Assembly: GCA_023565505.1 (NCBI GenBank)
Contig: JAIMBI010000003.1
Location: 96,809 to 160,808, forward strand
Source of the DNA: Actinomycetes bacterium
Lineage (GTDB): Bacteria > Bacillota > Sulfobacillia > Sulfobacillales > JAIMBI01
Direction of reading: 5' to 3'
Length of the DNA stretch: 64,000 nucleotides
In this document: piece by piece, positions 25,068-33,572 of the stretch
Layout of the letters: each line of letters begins with the position of its first letter
Numbering within the stretch: position 1 is the stretch's first letter
Notes under the pieces: model-generated
Seen by the model: the letters and a program-made list of their open reading frames with translations, nothing else
Database searches by the model: none
Told to the model about the DNA's origin: nothing
Translations under genes and position numbers: made by a program

Positions 25068-25991
25068 ATGTGGACGCCCCCGGGCATGGTGCGCTGCAGC
25101 TGGCGGGCCATGGGGACCACGTTCGAGCTGGTGGCCCCGGCCGACCGGGCGGAGGCGGCCTGCCGGGATGTGGCCGCCGTGGTGGCCGACTGGGAGCGGA
25201 CGTTCAGCCGCTTCGACCCCGCCAGTGAGCTCACCCGCGTCAACACGGCCGCCGGCAGCCCCGTGCGAACCAGCGACCGTTTCCGCGAGGTCGTCCGGGC
25301 CGCCCTCGAGGCAGCCGAGGCGAGCGACGGCGCGTTCGACCCGACCGTCCTGCCCGCGCTGCTGCGGCTGGGCTACGACCGGCCGTTCGACGCCCTGGTC
25401 GAAACGGCTCCCGCGGACCCGGTCCCGGCCGGTCGATGGCGGGCGGTGCGCATCGGACGGGACACCGTGGAGGTGCCGAGGGGATCGGGGCTGGATCTGG
25501 GCGGCATCGCCAAGGGCTTGGCAGTGGACGCGGGGATCTGCGCGCTCGCCGCCGCCGGCATCCCCTCCGCCCTGCTGTCCGGCGGCGGGGACCTCGCCGT
25601 GCTGGGACTCCCGCCGGGACTGGACGCTTGGCCGGTCGAACTCGCGGCGCTGCCGGGCCACCCGGTGCTGGGGCTGGTGCGGGGAGCCGTGGCGACCTCG
25701 GGACCGTCCCGCCGGCGCTGGCGGCAAGGGCCGTGGCTCCGCCACCACCTGGTGGATCCCCGCACCGGACTGCCCGCCGAAACCGGTCTGGCCGCGGTGG
25801 TGGTGGTCGCCGACCGCTGCGGGCGGGCCGACGTCGCCGCCACCGCCGCCTTCGTGCTCGGACCGGAGCGTGGAGCCGCCCTCATCGCAGCGTGGGGACT
25901 GGCCGGCTGGCTCGTGGGTGCCGACGGCAGCGTCCGCACGGCCGGGCCGGTGCCCGTCCTCGGAGGCTCGGCAGGGAGGGATGAACCGTGA
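25068..25991 (+). CDS. apbE: ApbE-like FAD:protein FMN transferase
   Basis: A 307-residue enzyme that covalently attaches FMN from FAD to a Ser/Thr of redox proteins, normally outside the membrane. Conserved parts: WRAMGTTFEL at the start, VADWERTFSRFDPASELTRVN, the FAD-binding GLDLGGIAKGLAVD, SGGGDLAV, and HHLVDPRTGLP near the metal site. There is no clear signal peptide from ATG 25068, which is unusual for an exported ApbE; cytoplasmic versions exist. Its stop overlaps the next gene by GTGA, so the membrane protein encoded there is the obvious client or partner. Confidence 0.88.
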   Translation: MWTPPGMVRCSWRAMGTTFELVAPADRAEAACRDVAAVVADWERTFSRFDPASELTRVNTAAGSPVRTSDRFREVVRAALEAAEASDGAFDPTVLPALLRLGYDRPFDALVETAPADPVPAGRWRAVRIGRDTVEVPRGSGLDLGGIAKGLAVDAGICALAAAGIPSALLSGGGDLAVLGLPPGLDAWPVELAALPGHPVLGLVRGAVATSGPSRRRWRQGPWLRHHLVDPRTGLPAETGLAAVVVVADRCGRADVAATAAFVLGPERGAALIAAWGLAGWLVGADGSVRTAGPVPVLGGSAGRDEP

Positions 25992-27082
25992 CGACCCCGG
26001 AGACCTGGACGTGGCTCGTCGCCCGCGCCACGGGGTTCACCGCCTACGGACTGGTGACGGTGGCCGTGGCCCTGGGTCTGGCGCTCTCCCTCCGCTGGCA
26101 GAGCCCGCGCTGGCCCCGGCTCATCAACAACGAGCTCCACCAGTTCCTGGTGATCCTGGCCGGCGTCTTCACCGTGGTGCACGGGCTCTCGGTCCGGATC
26201 GACCCGTTCACGGCCTTCACCTGGCGCGAGGTACTCGTCCCCGGCCTCAGTCACTACCGGCCGCTCTGGATGGCGTTCGGCATCCTCGCCGGCTACCTCG
26301 GCCTGGCCCTGGGCTTGAGCACCTGGCTCAGGCCGAGGATCGGGTTCAGGACGTGGCGGCTCGTCCACTACCTGACCTATTTGGTCTGGGCGTTCGCCAC
26401 CGTCCACGGCCTCGGGGACGGCAGCGACACCCGGACCGGGTGGGCCACGGCCGTCTACGGCGCCGCCACGCTCCTGGTGCTGGGCTTGACGGTGGTGCGG
26501 GTGGCCAAGGTGACCACGTGGCCCGTGTTGGGCCGGGCGGCCGTGACAGCCGGCGTGGGTGCGCTGGGCCTGGCCGGCGTGGCCTGGGCCCACGGCGGGC
26601 CCCTCCAGCCCGGGTGGAACGCCGTCGCCAACAACGGACACGGCTCGGGCGGGCGCGGTCTGTACGCGGCCCCGGCACGGACGCCCACGGTCCGACCGGC
26701 CGCCTGGCCGACGGCGGCCTTTTCGAGTCCCGCTGCCGGGACCCTCAGCCAAGCTCCGTCCGCCGACGGCCAGGGGCTGGTGGTCACCCTCTCCCTCCGC
26801 CTCCTGGCCGCGCCCGGGGGGCGGCTGGTCGTCCGGCTCGACGCGGCCCCCACCGACGACGGCGGGGCGGTGATCACCGGGAGCACCGTCACCTTCGGCC
26901 CCCCGTCCAATCCCACGGCAGACCACGGAGCGGTCCAGGCCGTCCGGGGCGACCGCGTGACGGCGTCCGTGCAGGACGCCGCCGGGAATACCTGGACGGT
27001 CCTGGTGGCCCTCACGGGTTCCACCGGCCCCGACGGCGTCACCGGCACCGTCTGGGTAAGCCCCGGCACCCAGACGCCCTGA
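25988..27082 (+). CDS. ferric reductase-like transmembrane protein with extracytoplasmic C-terminal domain
   Basis: A 364-residue protein. Residues about 1-215 form six or so membrane helices of the ferric reductase/MsrQ-like heme b type; histidines in LHQFLVILAGVFTVVHG and RLVHYLTYLVWAFATVHG are placed to bind two hemes. A seventh helix near 180-200 and a Pro/Ala linker lead to an about 110-residue beta-rich domain outside the membrane. That domain contains VITGSTVT, which resembles the ApbE flavinylation motif of RnfG/NqrC (SGATxT type). GTG 25988 has GGAGGG upstream and overlaps apbE. It likely passes electrons across the membrane to a flavin or acceptor outside; the flavin site is a guess. 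Confidence 0.75.
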   Translation: MTTPETWTWLVARATGFTAYGLVTVAVALGLALSLRWQSPRWPRLINNELHQFLVILAGVFTVVHGLSVRIDPFTAFTWREVLVPGLSHYRPLWMAFGILAGYLGLALGLSTWLRPRIGFRTWRLVHYLTYLVWAFATVHGLGDGSDTRTGWATAVYGAATLLVLGLTVVRVAKVTTWPVLGRAAVTAGVGALGLAGVAWAHGGPLQPGWNAVANNGHGSGGRGLYAAPARTPTVRPAAWPTAAFSSPAAGTLSQAPSADGQGLVVTLSLRLLAAPGGRLVVRLDAAPTDDGGAVITGSTVTFGPPSNPTADHGAVQAVRGDRVTASVQDAAGNTWTVLVALTGSTGPDGVTGTVWVSPGTQTP

Positions 27083-27205
27083 CCGCGGCGCAGCCCGTCC
27101 GTACACCGTGCCGGTGACCGTCGGGGCGTGGGAGCCGGTCTACCGTTGCAATCAGCCGTAAGTGCATGGCGGCCGGGCTCGTCCCTTGGCGGGCGGCAGG
27201 TCGCT

Positions 27206-27331
27206 CTACGCCAGCCCGATCCCCAGGGCGAGGGCACGACGCACCGCCAGCAGCGTCCGATCGTCCATGTGTCCGATGGTTGGCCCGATCTTCCCGCGCG
27301 CGACGGTCACGATCCTGTCCACCCGCCCGGC
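27206..27331 (-). pseudogene. 3' fragment of a MazF/PemK-like toxin gene
   Basis: The last 40 codons read VDRIVTVARGKIGPTIG and HMDDRTLLAVRRALALGIG before a TAG stop at 27206-27208. This is the typical C-terminal end of MazF/PemK mRNA interferases (VDQ-R-V followed by G-LDD-T). Nothing resembling the N-terminal two thirds or an antitoxin is found upstream (27332-27389), so the gene is a truncated remnant. The rest of 27083-27205 shows no feature. Confidence 0.55.
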
Positions 27332-27389
27332 CCGCCCCGAGGACCCCGAGGCCCTGGACCCGGGGGGCAACCGCCCCTTCCGGTGGGCG

Positions 27390-27424
27390 CCGGAGGGGGC
27401 CGGGCGCCTTACGGCCCCCTCCGG
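27390..27424 (-). terminator. hairpin terminator after the lar/hyi operon
   Basis: A perfect 13-bp inverted repeat (27390-27402 with 27412-27424) with a 9-base loop lies 20 bases downstream of the stop codon at 27445 on the minus strand. There is no clear T-run, as is common in this window, so termination may be structure-driven or Rho-aided. Confidence 0.6.
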
Positions 27425-27444
27425 TCCTCGTGCCGGGCGGGTTC

Positions 27445-28230
27445 CTACAGCACGAACCCCATCCGACCCACCCAGGCGAGACCGTCCTCGGTCCGCCCGG
27501 CGGGAATGTACTCGAGTCCGATCCACCCCGCGTACCCCAGGCGGTCCAGCGCCTCGAACACGTACCGGTACGCGATCTCCCCCGTCCCCGGCTCGTGCCG
27601 GCCCGGGTTGTCCGCGACCTGGATGTGGCCGATGCGTTCCCGCAGCCGCTCGAAGGTCCCCACCAGCTCCCCCTGGGTGCGCTGGGCGTGGTAGATGTCG
27701 TACTGGATCCCGAGGTTCGGGTGGGCCGCGGCCTCCAGCACCCGCACGGCGTGCGCGGTGGTGTTGAGGTGGAAGCCGGGGATGTCGAAAGGGTTCACCG
27801 GCTCGGTGAGCAGCCGGACGTTGTGGGCCGCCAGACGCTCCGCCGCCAGGCGCAGGTTGTCCGCCAGCACCCGGTCCGCCTCCTCGGGCGGCACGTCGGC
27901 CGGCCGGATGCCCGCGAGGCAGTTGACCCGGGGGCAGTGGAGCGCCCGCGCGTACGCCACGGCCCGCTCCACGCCCTCCCGAAACTCCTCGCGGCGAGCC
28001 GGGTCGACGGCGATGCCGCGCTCGCCGCGCTCCCAGTCCCCGGCCGGCAGGTTGAACAGCACCACCTCCACGCCGGCGTCGGCCGCGGCCCGGCGCACTT
28101 CCTCGGGGTCGAACGCGTAGGCGAACTGGAACTCCACCGCCCGGAAGCCCGAGGCCCGGGCCGCGGCGAACCGGTCCAGGAACGGACGGTCGGTGTACAG
28201 GAGACTCAGGTTGGCGGCGAATCGGGGCAT
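27445..28230 (-). CDS. hydroxypyruvate isomerase / 2-oxo-tetronate isomerase family TIM-barrel
   Basis: A 261-residue xylose-isomerase-like TIM-barrel protein of the Hyi/OtnI group. Family sequence: FAANLSLLYTDRPFLDRFAAA, the metal residues in VRLLTEPVNP, LGIQYDIYHAQ, HIQVADNPGRHEPGTGEI and WIGLEYIP. These enzymes interconvert hydroxypyruvate and tartronate semialdehyde or isomerise 2-oxo-tetronates. ATG 28230 is preferred, with GAGGTG six bases upstream; the GTG at 28239 lies within that site. Last gene of an operon containing a sugar kinase and a tartrate/malate dehydrogenase, which suits a C3-C4 acid route. Confidence 0.83.
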   Translation of the reverse strand: MPRFAANLSLLYTDRPFLDRFAAARASGFRAVEFQFAYAFDPEEVRRAAADAGVEVVLFNLPAGDWERGERGIAVDPARREEFREGVERAVAYARALHCPRVNCLAGIRPADVPPEEADRVLADNLRLAAERLAAHNVRLLTEPVNPFDIPGFHLNTTAHAVRVLEAAAHPNLGIQYDIYHAQRTQGELVGTFERLRERIGHIQVADNPGRHEPGTGEIAYRYVFEALDRLGYAGWIGLEYIPAGRTEDGLAWVGRMGFVL

Positions 28231-28260
28231 GCGTGTCACCTCTTTCGCAAACGTGGGGAC

Positions 28261-29661
28261 TCAGGCCGGGGGATCGGCGGCGAACCGGTCCTGCATCGCC
28301 GCCGCGAGGGCGGCGAGCCGTTCCCGTCGCTCGGCCTCGGACCGCCCCGGCCGCGGCACGAACACCTGTTCCGGCGGCGGGGGATAGGGCGGCCCGCCGA
28401 GCGCCTCCCGGGCCAGCGCCGCGGCGCCGACCACGGCCGCGTCCCGCCCCCCGCGGAGCGCCACCGGCTTCTCCAGCACGTCGGCCGCCCACTGCGCCAG
28501 CGCGGCGTGCTGGAACAGCCCGCCCGCCGCGCGAAAGCCCCGGGGCGGTCCGAGGTCGTCCTCGAGCCGCCGGGCCACCAGCGCCAGCGAGAGCAGGATC
28601 CCGTCCACCAGGGCCGCCGCGAGATCGGCGCGGGTGTGGCGGGCCGACAACCCCACCACCTGCCCGGTCAGCCGGGCGTCCCAGAACGGCGCCCGAGCCC
28701 CGTGGAGGTAGGGCACCACGAGCAGGGCGTCGGCGGGCGGCCCTTGGGCCAGGGCCTCCTCCAGCAGGACGTCGACGGGCGCGCCGGTCACGCGGCTCCA
28801 CCACTCGACCAGGTTGCCGGCGTCCGACAAGGCCCCGCCGACGAGCGTGAGCGTCGCCGTGACGGCGTACGCGAACAGGCCGGACGCCTCGACCGCCTGG
28901 CCCGCCTCCGGCACCAGGCGGCGGGCCGCTCCGCTGGTCCCGAGGCTCAGGGCGCCCCAGGCGCCGACCGCGTCGAGCCCGATCTGCGTCGCCGCGCCGT
29001 CGGAGGTCCCGACCACCAGCGGCACGCCGGCGTAGGTGCCCACCACCGTGGTCGGCTCGCACACCCGGGGGAGTTCCCCGGGGTCGAGGCCCAGCGCCCC
29101 CAGCACCTCGGGGTCCCAGGTCCGCTCCCGGCGGGCCAGGAGACCCTGCGCCGCCGCGGTGGCGAAGTCGGTCGCCGCCGCCCCCGTCCAGCGGGCGACG
29201 AGCCAGTCCTTGAGGGCCCGCGGCCGACCGGGGTACGGGCGGCCGGCGGCCCGGAGCGCCCAGATGCGGACCACCGGCGCCATGGGGTGGGGCGGGGTTC
29301 CGGTGCGGGCCCACCAGTCCGGGTGGGCGCGACGGAAGGTGGGCGCGGCCGCGGCCGCCGAGCGGTCGAGCCACGTGCTCGCTAGGCTCACCGGCCGCTC
29401 GGCGGCGTCGACCCAGAGGAGGCTGTGCATCGCGGCGGACAGCCCGATGGCGCCCACCGACGCGTCGAGGGCCGCCTCGAGGCACGCCTCCGCCTCGCGC
29501 CGGACCGCCTCCGGGTCCATGAGCGCGCGGCCGTCGGGCCACTCGGTCACGGTGACCGGACGGGTCCAGATCCCCTGGACCGTGCCGTCGGGGCCCACCC
29601 GCGCGGCCTTGACGAACGAGGTTCCCACGTCGAGACCGACGGTGGTCGTCCGCGCGCCCAC
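28261..29661 (-). CDS. FGGY-family carbohydrate kinase (gluconokinase/xylulokinase-like)
   Basis: A 466-residue ATP-dependent sugar kinase. The N-terminal actin-like fold begins TVGLDVGTSFVKAA, followed by IGLSAAMHSLLWVD and the substrate loop ASTWLDRSAAAA; the C-terminal domain has WGALSLGTSGAAR, VPYLHGARAPFWD and RAAGGLFQHAALAQ. The MHSLLWVD pattern is most like gluconokinases. GTG 29661 has AGGAGG upstream and is one base from the larB stop. Its substrate is probably a sugar acid or ketose made in this pathway, but cannot be set by sequence alone. Confidence 0.83.
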   Translation of the reverse strand: MGARTTTVGLDVGTSFVKAARVGPDGTVQGIWTRPVTVTEWPDGRALMDPEAVRREAEACLEAALDASVGAIGLSAAMHSLLWVDAAERPVSLASTWLDRSAAAAAPTFRRAHPDWWARTGTPPHPMAPVVRIWALRAAGRPYPGRPRALKDWLVARWTGAAATDFATAAAQGLLARRERTWDPEVLGALGLDPGELPRVCEPTTVVGTYAGVPLVVGTSDGAATQIGLDAVGAWGALSLGTSGAARRLVPEAGQAVEASGLFAYAVTATLTLVGGALSDAGNLVEWWSRVTGAPVDVLLEEALAQGPPADALLVVPYLHGARAPFWDARLTGQVVGLSARHTRADLAAALVDGILLSLALVARRLEDDLGPPRGFRAAGGLFQHAALAQWAADVLEKPVALRGGRDAAVVGAAALAREALGGPPYPPPPEQVFVPRPGRSEAERRERLAALAAAMQDRFAADPPA

Positions 29662-29662
29662 G

Positions 29663-30406
29663 TCACGCCTCCTCCGGCGGGGCGGCCGTCTGCCAGATGA
29701 GCTGGGCGAGGCGGGCCGCCCCGAAACCGTTGTCGATGTTGACCACCGCCAGCCCCTCGGCACAGCTGTTGAGCATGGTCAGGAGCGGCGCGAACCCGCC
29801 GGCGTGCGCGCCCAGGCCCACGCTGGTGGGCACGCCGATGACCGGAACCGCCAGCAGGGCCGCGACCACGCCCGGCAGGGCCCCCTCCATGCCGGCGATG
29901 CAGATGACCACCCGCGCCCGACGGAGCGTGTCGAGCACCCCGAAGAGCCGGTGGATGCCCGCCACCCCCACGTCGTACACCACCTCGGTCGGGATGCCGG
30001 CCACGCGCAGCGTGAGGCGGGCCTCCTCCGCCACCGGCCGGTCGGCCGTCCCGGCGGTGACGATGGCCACGGGCGGTCCGGTCCGCACCGGCGGCAGCGG
30101 GCCCACGGTGACCGCGCGCGCGACCGGGTGGTGGACGGCGTCGGGCACCCGCCGTTCCAGCTCCGGACCCCAGGCGGGATCCACCCGGGTGACCAGGACG
30201 GGCCGTTCCCGGGCCGTCTCCACCGCCTCCAGCACCTGGTCGAAGGTCTTGCCGGTGCCGAGGACGGTCTCGGAGAACCCGCGCCGCCGCCGGCGGTCGT
30301 GGTCCCACCGCACCTCCGGAGGCTTGAGACGGTCCAGCGCCTCCGCGACGGTGAGCCGCCCGGCCGCGACGGCGGTCAGGACGGTCTCAAGCGTTGACGG
30401 CTCCAC
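29663..30406 (-). CDS. larB: LarB, nickel-pincer cofactor biosynthesis
   Basis: Pyridinium-3,5-biscarboxylic acid mononucleotide synthase (247 aa): it carboxylates nicotinic acid adenine dinucleotide and releases AMP, the first step of the nickel-pincer nucleotide made for LarA-type racemases. The C-terminal PurE-like domain shows IVTAGTADRPVAEEA, VVYDVGVAGIHRL, VVICIAGMEGALPGVVA and GVPTSVGLGAHAGGFAPLL, and the end NIDNGFGAA is characteristic. GTG 30406 follows GGAGG and overlaps larE by 20 bases. Part of a larC-larE-larB run without larA nearby. Confidence 0.93.
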   Translation of the reverse strand: MEPSTLETVLTAVAAGRLTVAEALDRLKPPEVRWDHDRRRRRGFSETVLGTGKTFDQVLEAVETARERPVLVTRVDPAWGPELERRVPDAVHHPVARAVTVGPLPPVRTGPPVAIVTAGTADRPVAEEARLTLRVAGIPTEVVYDVGVAGIHRLFGVLDTLRRARVVICIAGMEGALPGVVAALLAVPVIGVPTSVGLGAHAGGFAPLLTMLNSCAEGLAVVNIDNGFGAARLAQLIWQTAAPPEEA

Positions 30407-31211
30407 CGTTGACCTCCAGTACCCGATTGAGACTCCCGCTGCGGAAGCCGCCCAGGTCCACCGTCACGTACCGGTAGCCCACCGCCCTGAGGGCGGCCTC
30501 CACCCGCGGCCCCAGGGCCACCAGGCGCGGCAGGTCCTCGACGGGCACCTCGATCCGGGCCAGGTCGCGGTGGTGGCGCACCCGCACCACGCCGAACCCC
30601 AGGTCGTGCAGCGCGTCCTCCGCCGCCTCGATCTGCCGCAGCCCTTCCACCGTGACGGCGGTGAAGTAGGGGATGCGGGAGGCGAGGCAGGGGGCCGCCG
30701 GCTTGTCCCAGTTGGGCAGGCCGAGCCACCGGGCCAGCTCCCGGATCTCGGCCTTGCCCAGGCCGGCCCGCTTCAGCGGGCTTACGACGTGGTGCTCCTC
30801 CCCCGCCTTGACCCCCGGCCGCCAGTCGCCGACGTCGTCGCGGTTGTAGCCGTCAACGATGACCCGGAACCCCTCGGCGGCGCGAATGGCCTCGAGCGTG
30901 CCGAACAGCTCGGACTTGCAGAAGTAGCACCGGTTGGGCGCGTTGGCGCGGTACTCGGGGTTGTCCAGCTCGTGCGTGTCGACCAGGCGGTGCGGCACGC
31001 CGAGCGACGCCGCGATCCGGCCCGCCGCCTCCAGTTCCCGGCGGCTTACGCTCGGCGAGACGGCCGTCACGGCCAGCGTGCGCCCCGGCAGCTCCCGATG
31101 GCACACGGCCATCACCAGCGTCGAGTCGACACCCCCGGAGTAGGCGACCACGGCGCTCTCGAGCGGCCGGATCTCCGCGGCCAGCGCGTCATACAACCTC
31201 GTCGGGTCCAT
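30387..31211 (-). CDS. larE: LarE, ATP-dependent sulfur transferase for nickel-pincer cofactor
   Basis: A 274-residue PP-loop enzyme that thiolates the LarB product. The PP-loop is VVAYSGGVDSTLVMAV; NRCYFCKSELF and DGYNRDDVGDWRPG are family motifs. The cysteine in AAPCLASRIPY is at the position of the sacrificial cysteine of the Lactobacillus enzyme; the CYFC pair could instead contribute to an Fe-S cluster as in some other LarE types, which I cannot decide here. ATG 31211 follows GAGGAGGGGG; it overlaps larC by 23 bases and larB by 20, so the three are coupled. Confidence 0.93.
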   Translation of the reverse strand: MDPTRLYDALAAEIRPLESAVVAYSGGVDSTLVMAVCHRELPGRTLAVTAVSPSVSRRELEAAGRIAASLGVPHRLVDTHELDNPEYRANAPNRCYFCKSELFGTLEAIRAAEGFRVIVDGYNRDDVGDWRPGVKAGEEHHVVSPLKRAGLGKAEIRELARWLGLPNWDKPAAPCLASRIPYFTAVTVEGLRQIEAAEDALHDLGFGVVRVRHHRDLARIEVPVEDLPRLVALGPRVEAALRAVGYRYVTVDLGGFRSGSLNRVLEVNGGAVNA

Positions 31212-32409
31212 GTGCCTCGTCCCCCTCCTCGACCCGGGTCCGATAGGCGCTCCAGGCGGCCTCCATGACCGCCCGCACGGGCACGCCCGCCGTCTTCGCC
31301 GCCCGCGCGGCGTCCTCGAACTCCGGCGCCCACGAGCGGCGGGCGCCGGCCCACCAGCCCACCTTGACCCGGACCGGCCCGTAGGGCGTGTCCACCGTCT
31401 CGACCGTGCGGGCCAGTTCCCACGTCTCGACCGGATAGGTCCGGAGACCGAGGGTGGTGGACTCCCGGAACAGCACCTCCGCCAGGCGGGTCGCCGTCTC
31501 CGGCGCGGCCAGGACCGACACCGTCATCGCCGGTCGCCCCTTCTTCATGACCACCGGCGTCACCCAGGCGTCCCGGGCCCCGGCCTCCATCAGCGCCGCC
31601 AGGAGCGCCGCGGCGATCTCCGGCGTCATGTCGTCGATGTTGGCCTCCAGCACCCGGGCCTCGCGGACGCCCACGCCTTCCGGACGGGGTCCGTCGGTCT
31701 CCAGCCACACCGCCCGGAGCGCGTTCGGCCAGGGCAACTCGTGCCCCCCCGCGCCCCAGCCCACGCGGACGGGCCGCCCGCGGGGCAACGCCGCCACCGG
31801 CCGGGCCACGGTGGCCAGCAGCACCGCCCCCGTCGGGGTCGCGAGCTCCCGGTCCACCGGGCTGCCGTAGACGGTAAAGCCGCGGAGCAGCTCCAGGGTG
31901 GCGGGCGCCGGCACCGGCAGCTCGCCGTGTTGCGTGCGGACCCGGCCGCCCCCCACGTTGACCGGCGAGACCAGCACCGCGTCGGGCGCCAGCGCGTCGA
32001 GCAGCAGCAGAGTGCCGACGACGTCGACGAGGGCGTCGTGGGCCCCCACCTCGTGGAAGTGGACAGCCTCCACGTCCACCCCGTGCTGGCGCGCCTCGAC
32101 CTCGGCCAGCCGGGTGAACGCCTCCCGGGCGCGCCGCCGGACGGCATCCGGCAGGTCGGCCCGCTCCAGGAGCGCGACGATGTCCGCAAGGCGGCGCGGG
32201 ACGGCCGGGCCGGTGACGACCACCTCCACCCGCCGGGCCCGGACGGCGCCCCGCCGGGCCTCGCCGATGCGGACCGCCACCTCGCCCACCAGCCCGAGCC
32301 GCGCCGGCAGCGTCTCGAGCAGGGCCGCCGGCGCGCCCAGGTCGACCAGGCTGGCCAGCAGCATGTCGCCCGCGACGCCCGAGTAGGCGTCGAAGTAGAG
32401 CGTGTTCAC
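31189..32409 (-). CDS. larC: LarC, nickel insertase (single uninterrupted frame)
   Basis: A 406-residue cyclometallase that inserts Ni into the pincer nucleotide using CTP. N-terminal LYFDAYSGVAGDMLLASL, HFHEVGAHDALVDVVG, NVGGGRVRTQHGELPVPAPA, and C-terminal EANIDDMTPEIAA and WVTPVVMKKGRPA are all family hallmarks. In Lactobacillus larC is split and needs a programmed frameshift; here both halves are in one frame. GTG 32409 overlaps the stop of the dehydrogenase gene by GTGA. Confidence 0.93.
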   Translation of the reverse strand: MNTLYFDAYSGVAGDMLLASLVDLGAPAALLETLPARLGLVGEVAVRIGEARRGAVRARRVEVVVTGPAVPRRLADIVALLERADLPDAVRRRAREAFTRLAEVEARQHGVDVEAVHFHEVGAHDALVDVVGTLLLLDALAPDAVLVSPVNVGGGRVRTQHGELPVPAPATLELLRGFTVYGSPVDRELATPTGAVLLATVARPVAALPRGRPVRVGWGAGGHELPWPNALRAVWLETDGPRPEGVGVREARVLEANIDDMTPEIAAALLAALMEAGARDAWVTPVVMKKGRPAMTVSVLAAPETATRLAEVLFRESTTLGLRTYPVETWELARTVETVDTPYGPVRVKVGWWAGARRSWAPEFEDAARAAKTAGVPVRAVMEAAWSAYRTRVEEGDEAHGPDEVV

Positions 32410-33482
32410 GCCTCGGCCAACGCCTTGAGCCGCTCGGCGACCGCGTCGCCGACCTCGCTGGTGCGCGCGCGGCCCCCGAGGTCGGGCGTCTTGATCCCGG
32501 CGACGGTCACGTCCTCGACGGCCTCGACCACCTTGGCAGCGAGATCCCCGTAGCCGAAGTGGTCGAGCAGCAGGCTTATTGTCCAGATCATGCCGATGGG
32601 GTTGGCGATGCCCCGGCCGGCGATGTCCGGCGCGGAGCCGTGCACCGGCTCGAACATCGACGGGTAGCGGCGCTCCGGGTTGATGTTGGCCGCGGGCGCC
32701 AGACCGATGCCGCCGGCGATGGCGCCCCCGAGGTCGGTCAGGATGTCCCCGAACAGGTTCGAGGCCACCACCACCTCGAAGCTCTCGGGCCGCGTCACGA
32801 AGTACGCCGCCAGGGCGTCGACGTGGTAGAGGTGGGTGGTCATCTCCGGGTAGTCCCGCGCCACCTCCCGGAACACCGTGTCCCAGAACGGCATGGTGTA
32901 GTTGATGCCGTTGGACTTGGTGGCCCCCACGACCGACCGCTTGCCCCGGGCCCGGGCCAGCTCGAACGCGTACCGGATGATGCGCTCGACCCCGTAGCGG
33001 GTGAAGATGGTGTTCTGGACCACGATCTCCTGCGGCGTGCCGGTCCGGAGGCTGCCGCCCATGTTGGAGTACTCGCCCTCGGTGTTCTCGCGGATCACGA
33101 CGAAGTCGAAGTCGCCCGGCTCCTTGCCCCTAAGCGGCGACGTGATGCCCCGGAGCAGCTTGACCGGCCGGAGGTTCACGTACTGGTCGAACGTCCGCCG
33201 GATGGGCAAGAGGAGCCCCCACAGGGACACGTGGTCCGGCACCGGCGGGAACCCCACCGCCCCCAGCACGATGCCCTCGTAGTCCCGCAGGATGGTCAGG
33301 CCGTCCTCCGGCATCATGCGGCCGTGCTCGAGATAATAGCGGCAGCTCCAGGGATAGTGGTCGTACCGGAACCGGAATCCCCCGTGGATGGCGGCCGCCG
33401 TGTCCAAGATCTTGAGGCCCTCCCGCACGACCTCCTCGCCGATGCCGTCGCCCGGGATGACCGCCAAGCGCCTTTCGTCCAC
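32406..33482 (-). CDS. tartrate/D-malate dehydrogenase (TtuC/DmlA-like, isocitrate/isopropylmalate dehydrogenase family)
   Basis: A 358-residue NAD-dependent beta-decarboxylating dehydrogenase. It begins RLAVIPGDGIGEEVV, and has RRTFDQYVNLRPVKLL with the substrate arginines, RENTEGEYSNMGG, KSNGINYTMPFWDTVF with the catalytic lysine, the metal site VVASNLFGDILTDLGG and EPVHGSAPDIAG. The YSNMGG and YTMPFWD patterns place it with tartrate/malate rather than leucine enzymes. GTG 33482 follows AGGAGG. First gene of an operon with larC, larE and larB, suggesting the nickel cofactor serves a racemase or epimerase of the same hydroxyacid. Confidence 0.86.
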   Translation of the reverse strand: MDERRLAVIPGDGIGEEVVREGLKILDTAAAIHGGFRFRYDHYPWSCRYYLEHGRMMPEDGLTILRDYEGIVLGAVGFPPVPDHVSLWGLLLPIRRTFDQYVNLRPVKLLRGITSPLRGKEPGDFDFVVIRENTEGEYSNMGGSLRTGTPQEIVVQNTIFTRYGVERIIRYAFELARARGKRSVVGATKSNGINYTMPFWDTVFREVARDYPEMTTHLYHVDALAAYFVTRPESFEVVVASNLFGDILTDLGGAIAGGIGLAPAANINPERRYPSMFEPVHGSAPDIAGRGIANPIGMIWTISLLLDHFGYGDLAAKVVEAVEDVTVAGIKTPDLGGRARTSEVGDAVAERLKALAEA

Positions 33483-33572
33483 CGTTGTGCCTCCTCCCGC
33501 AGTCGGCCGGACCGGATGCCGGCCCGTCCGGGCTTTCCCCATGTCCCCGGCGCATTCCTGCCCGAGGCCGCC

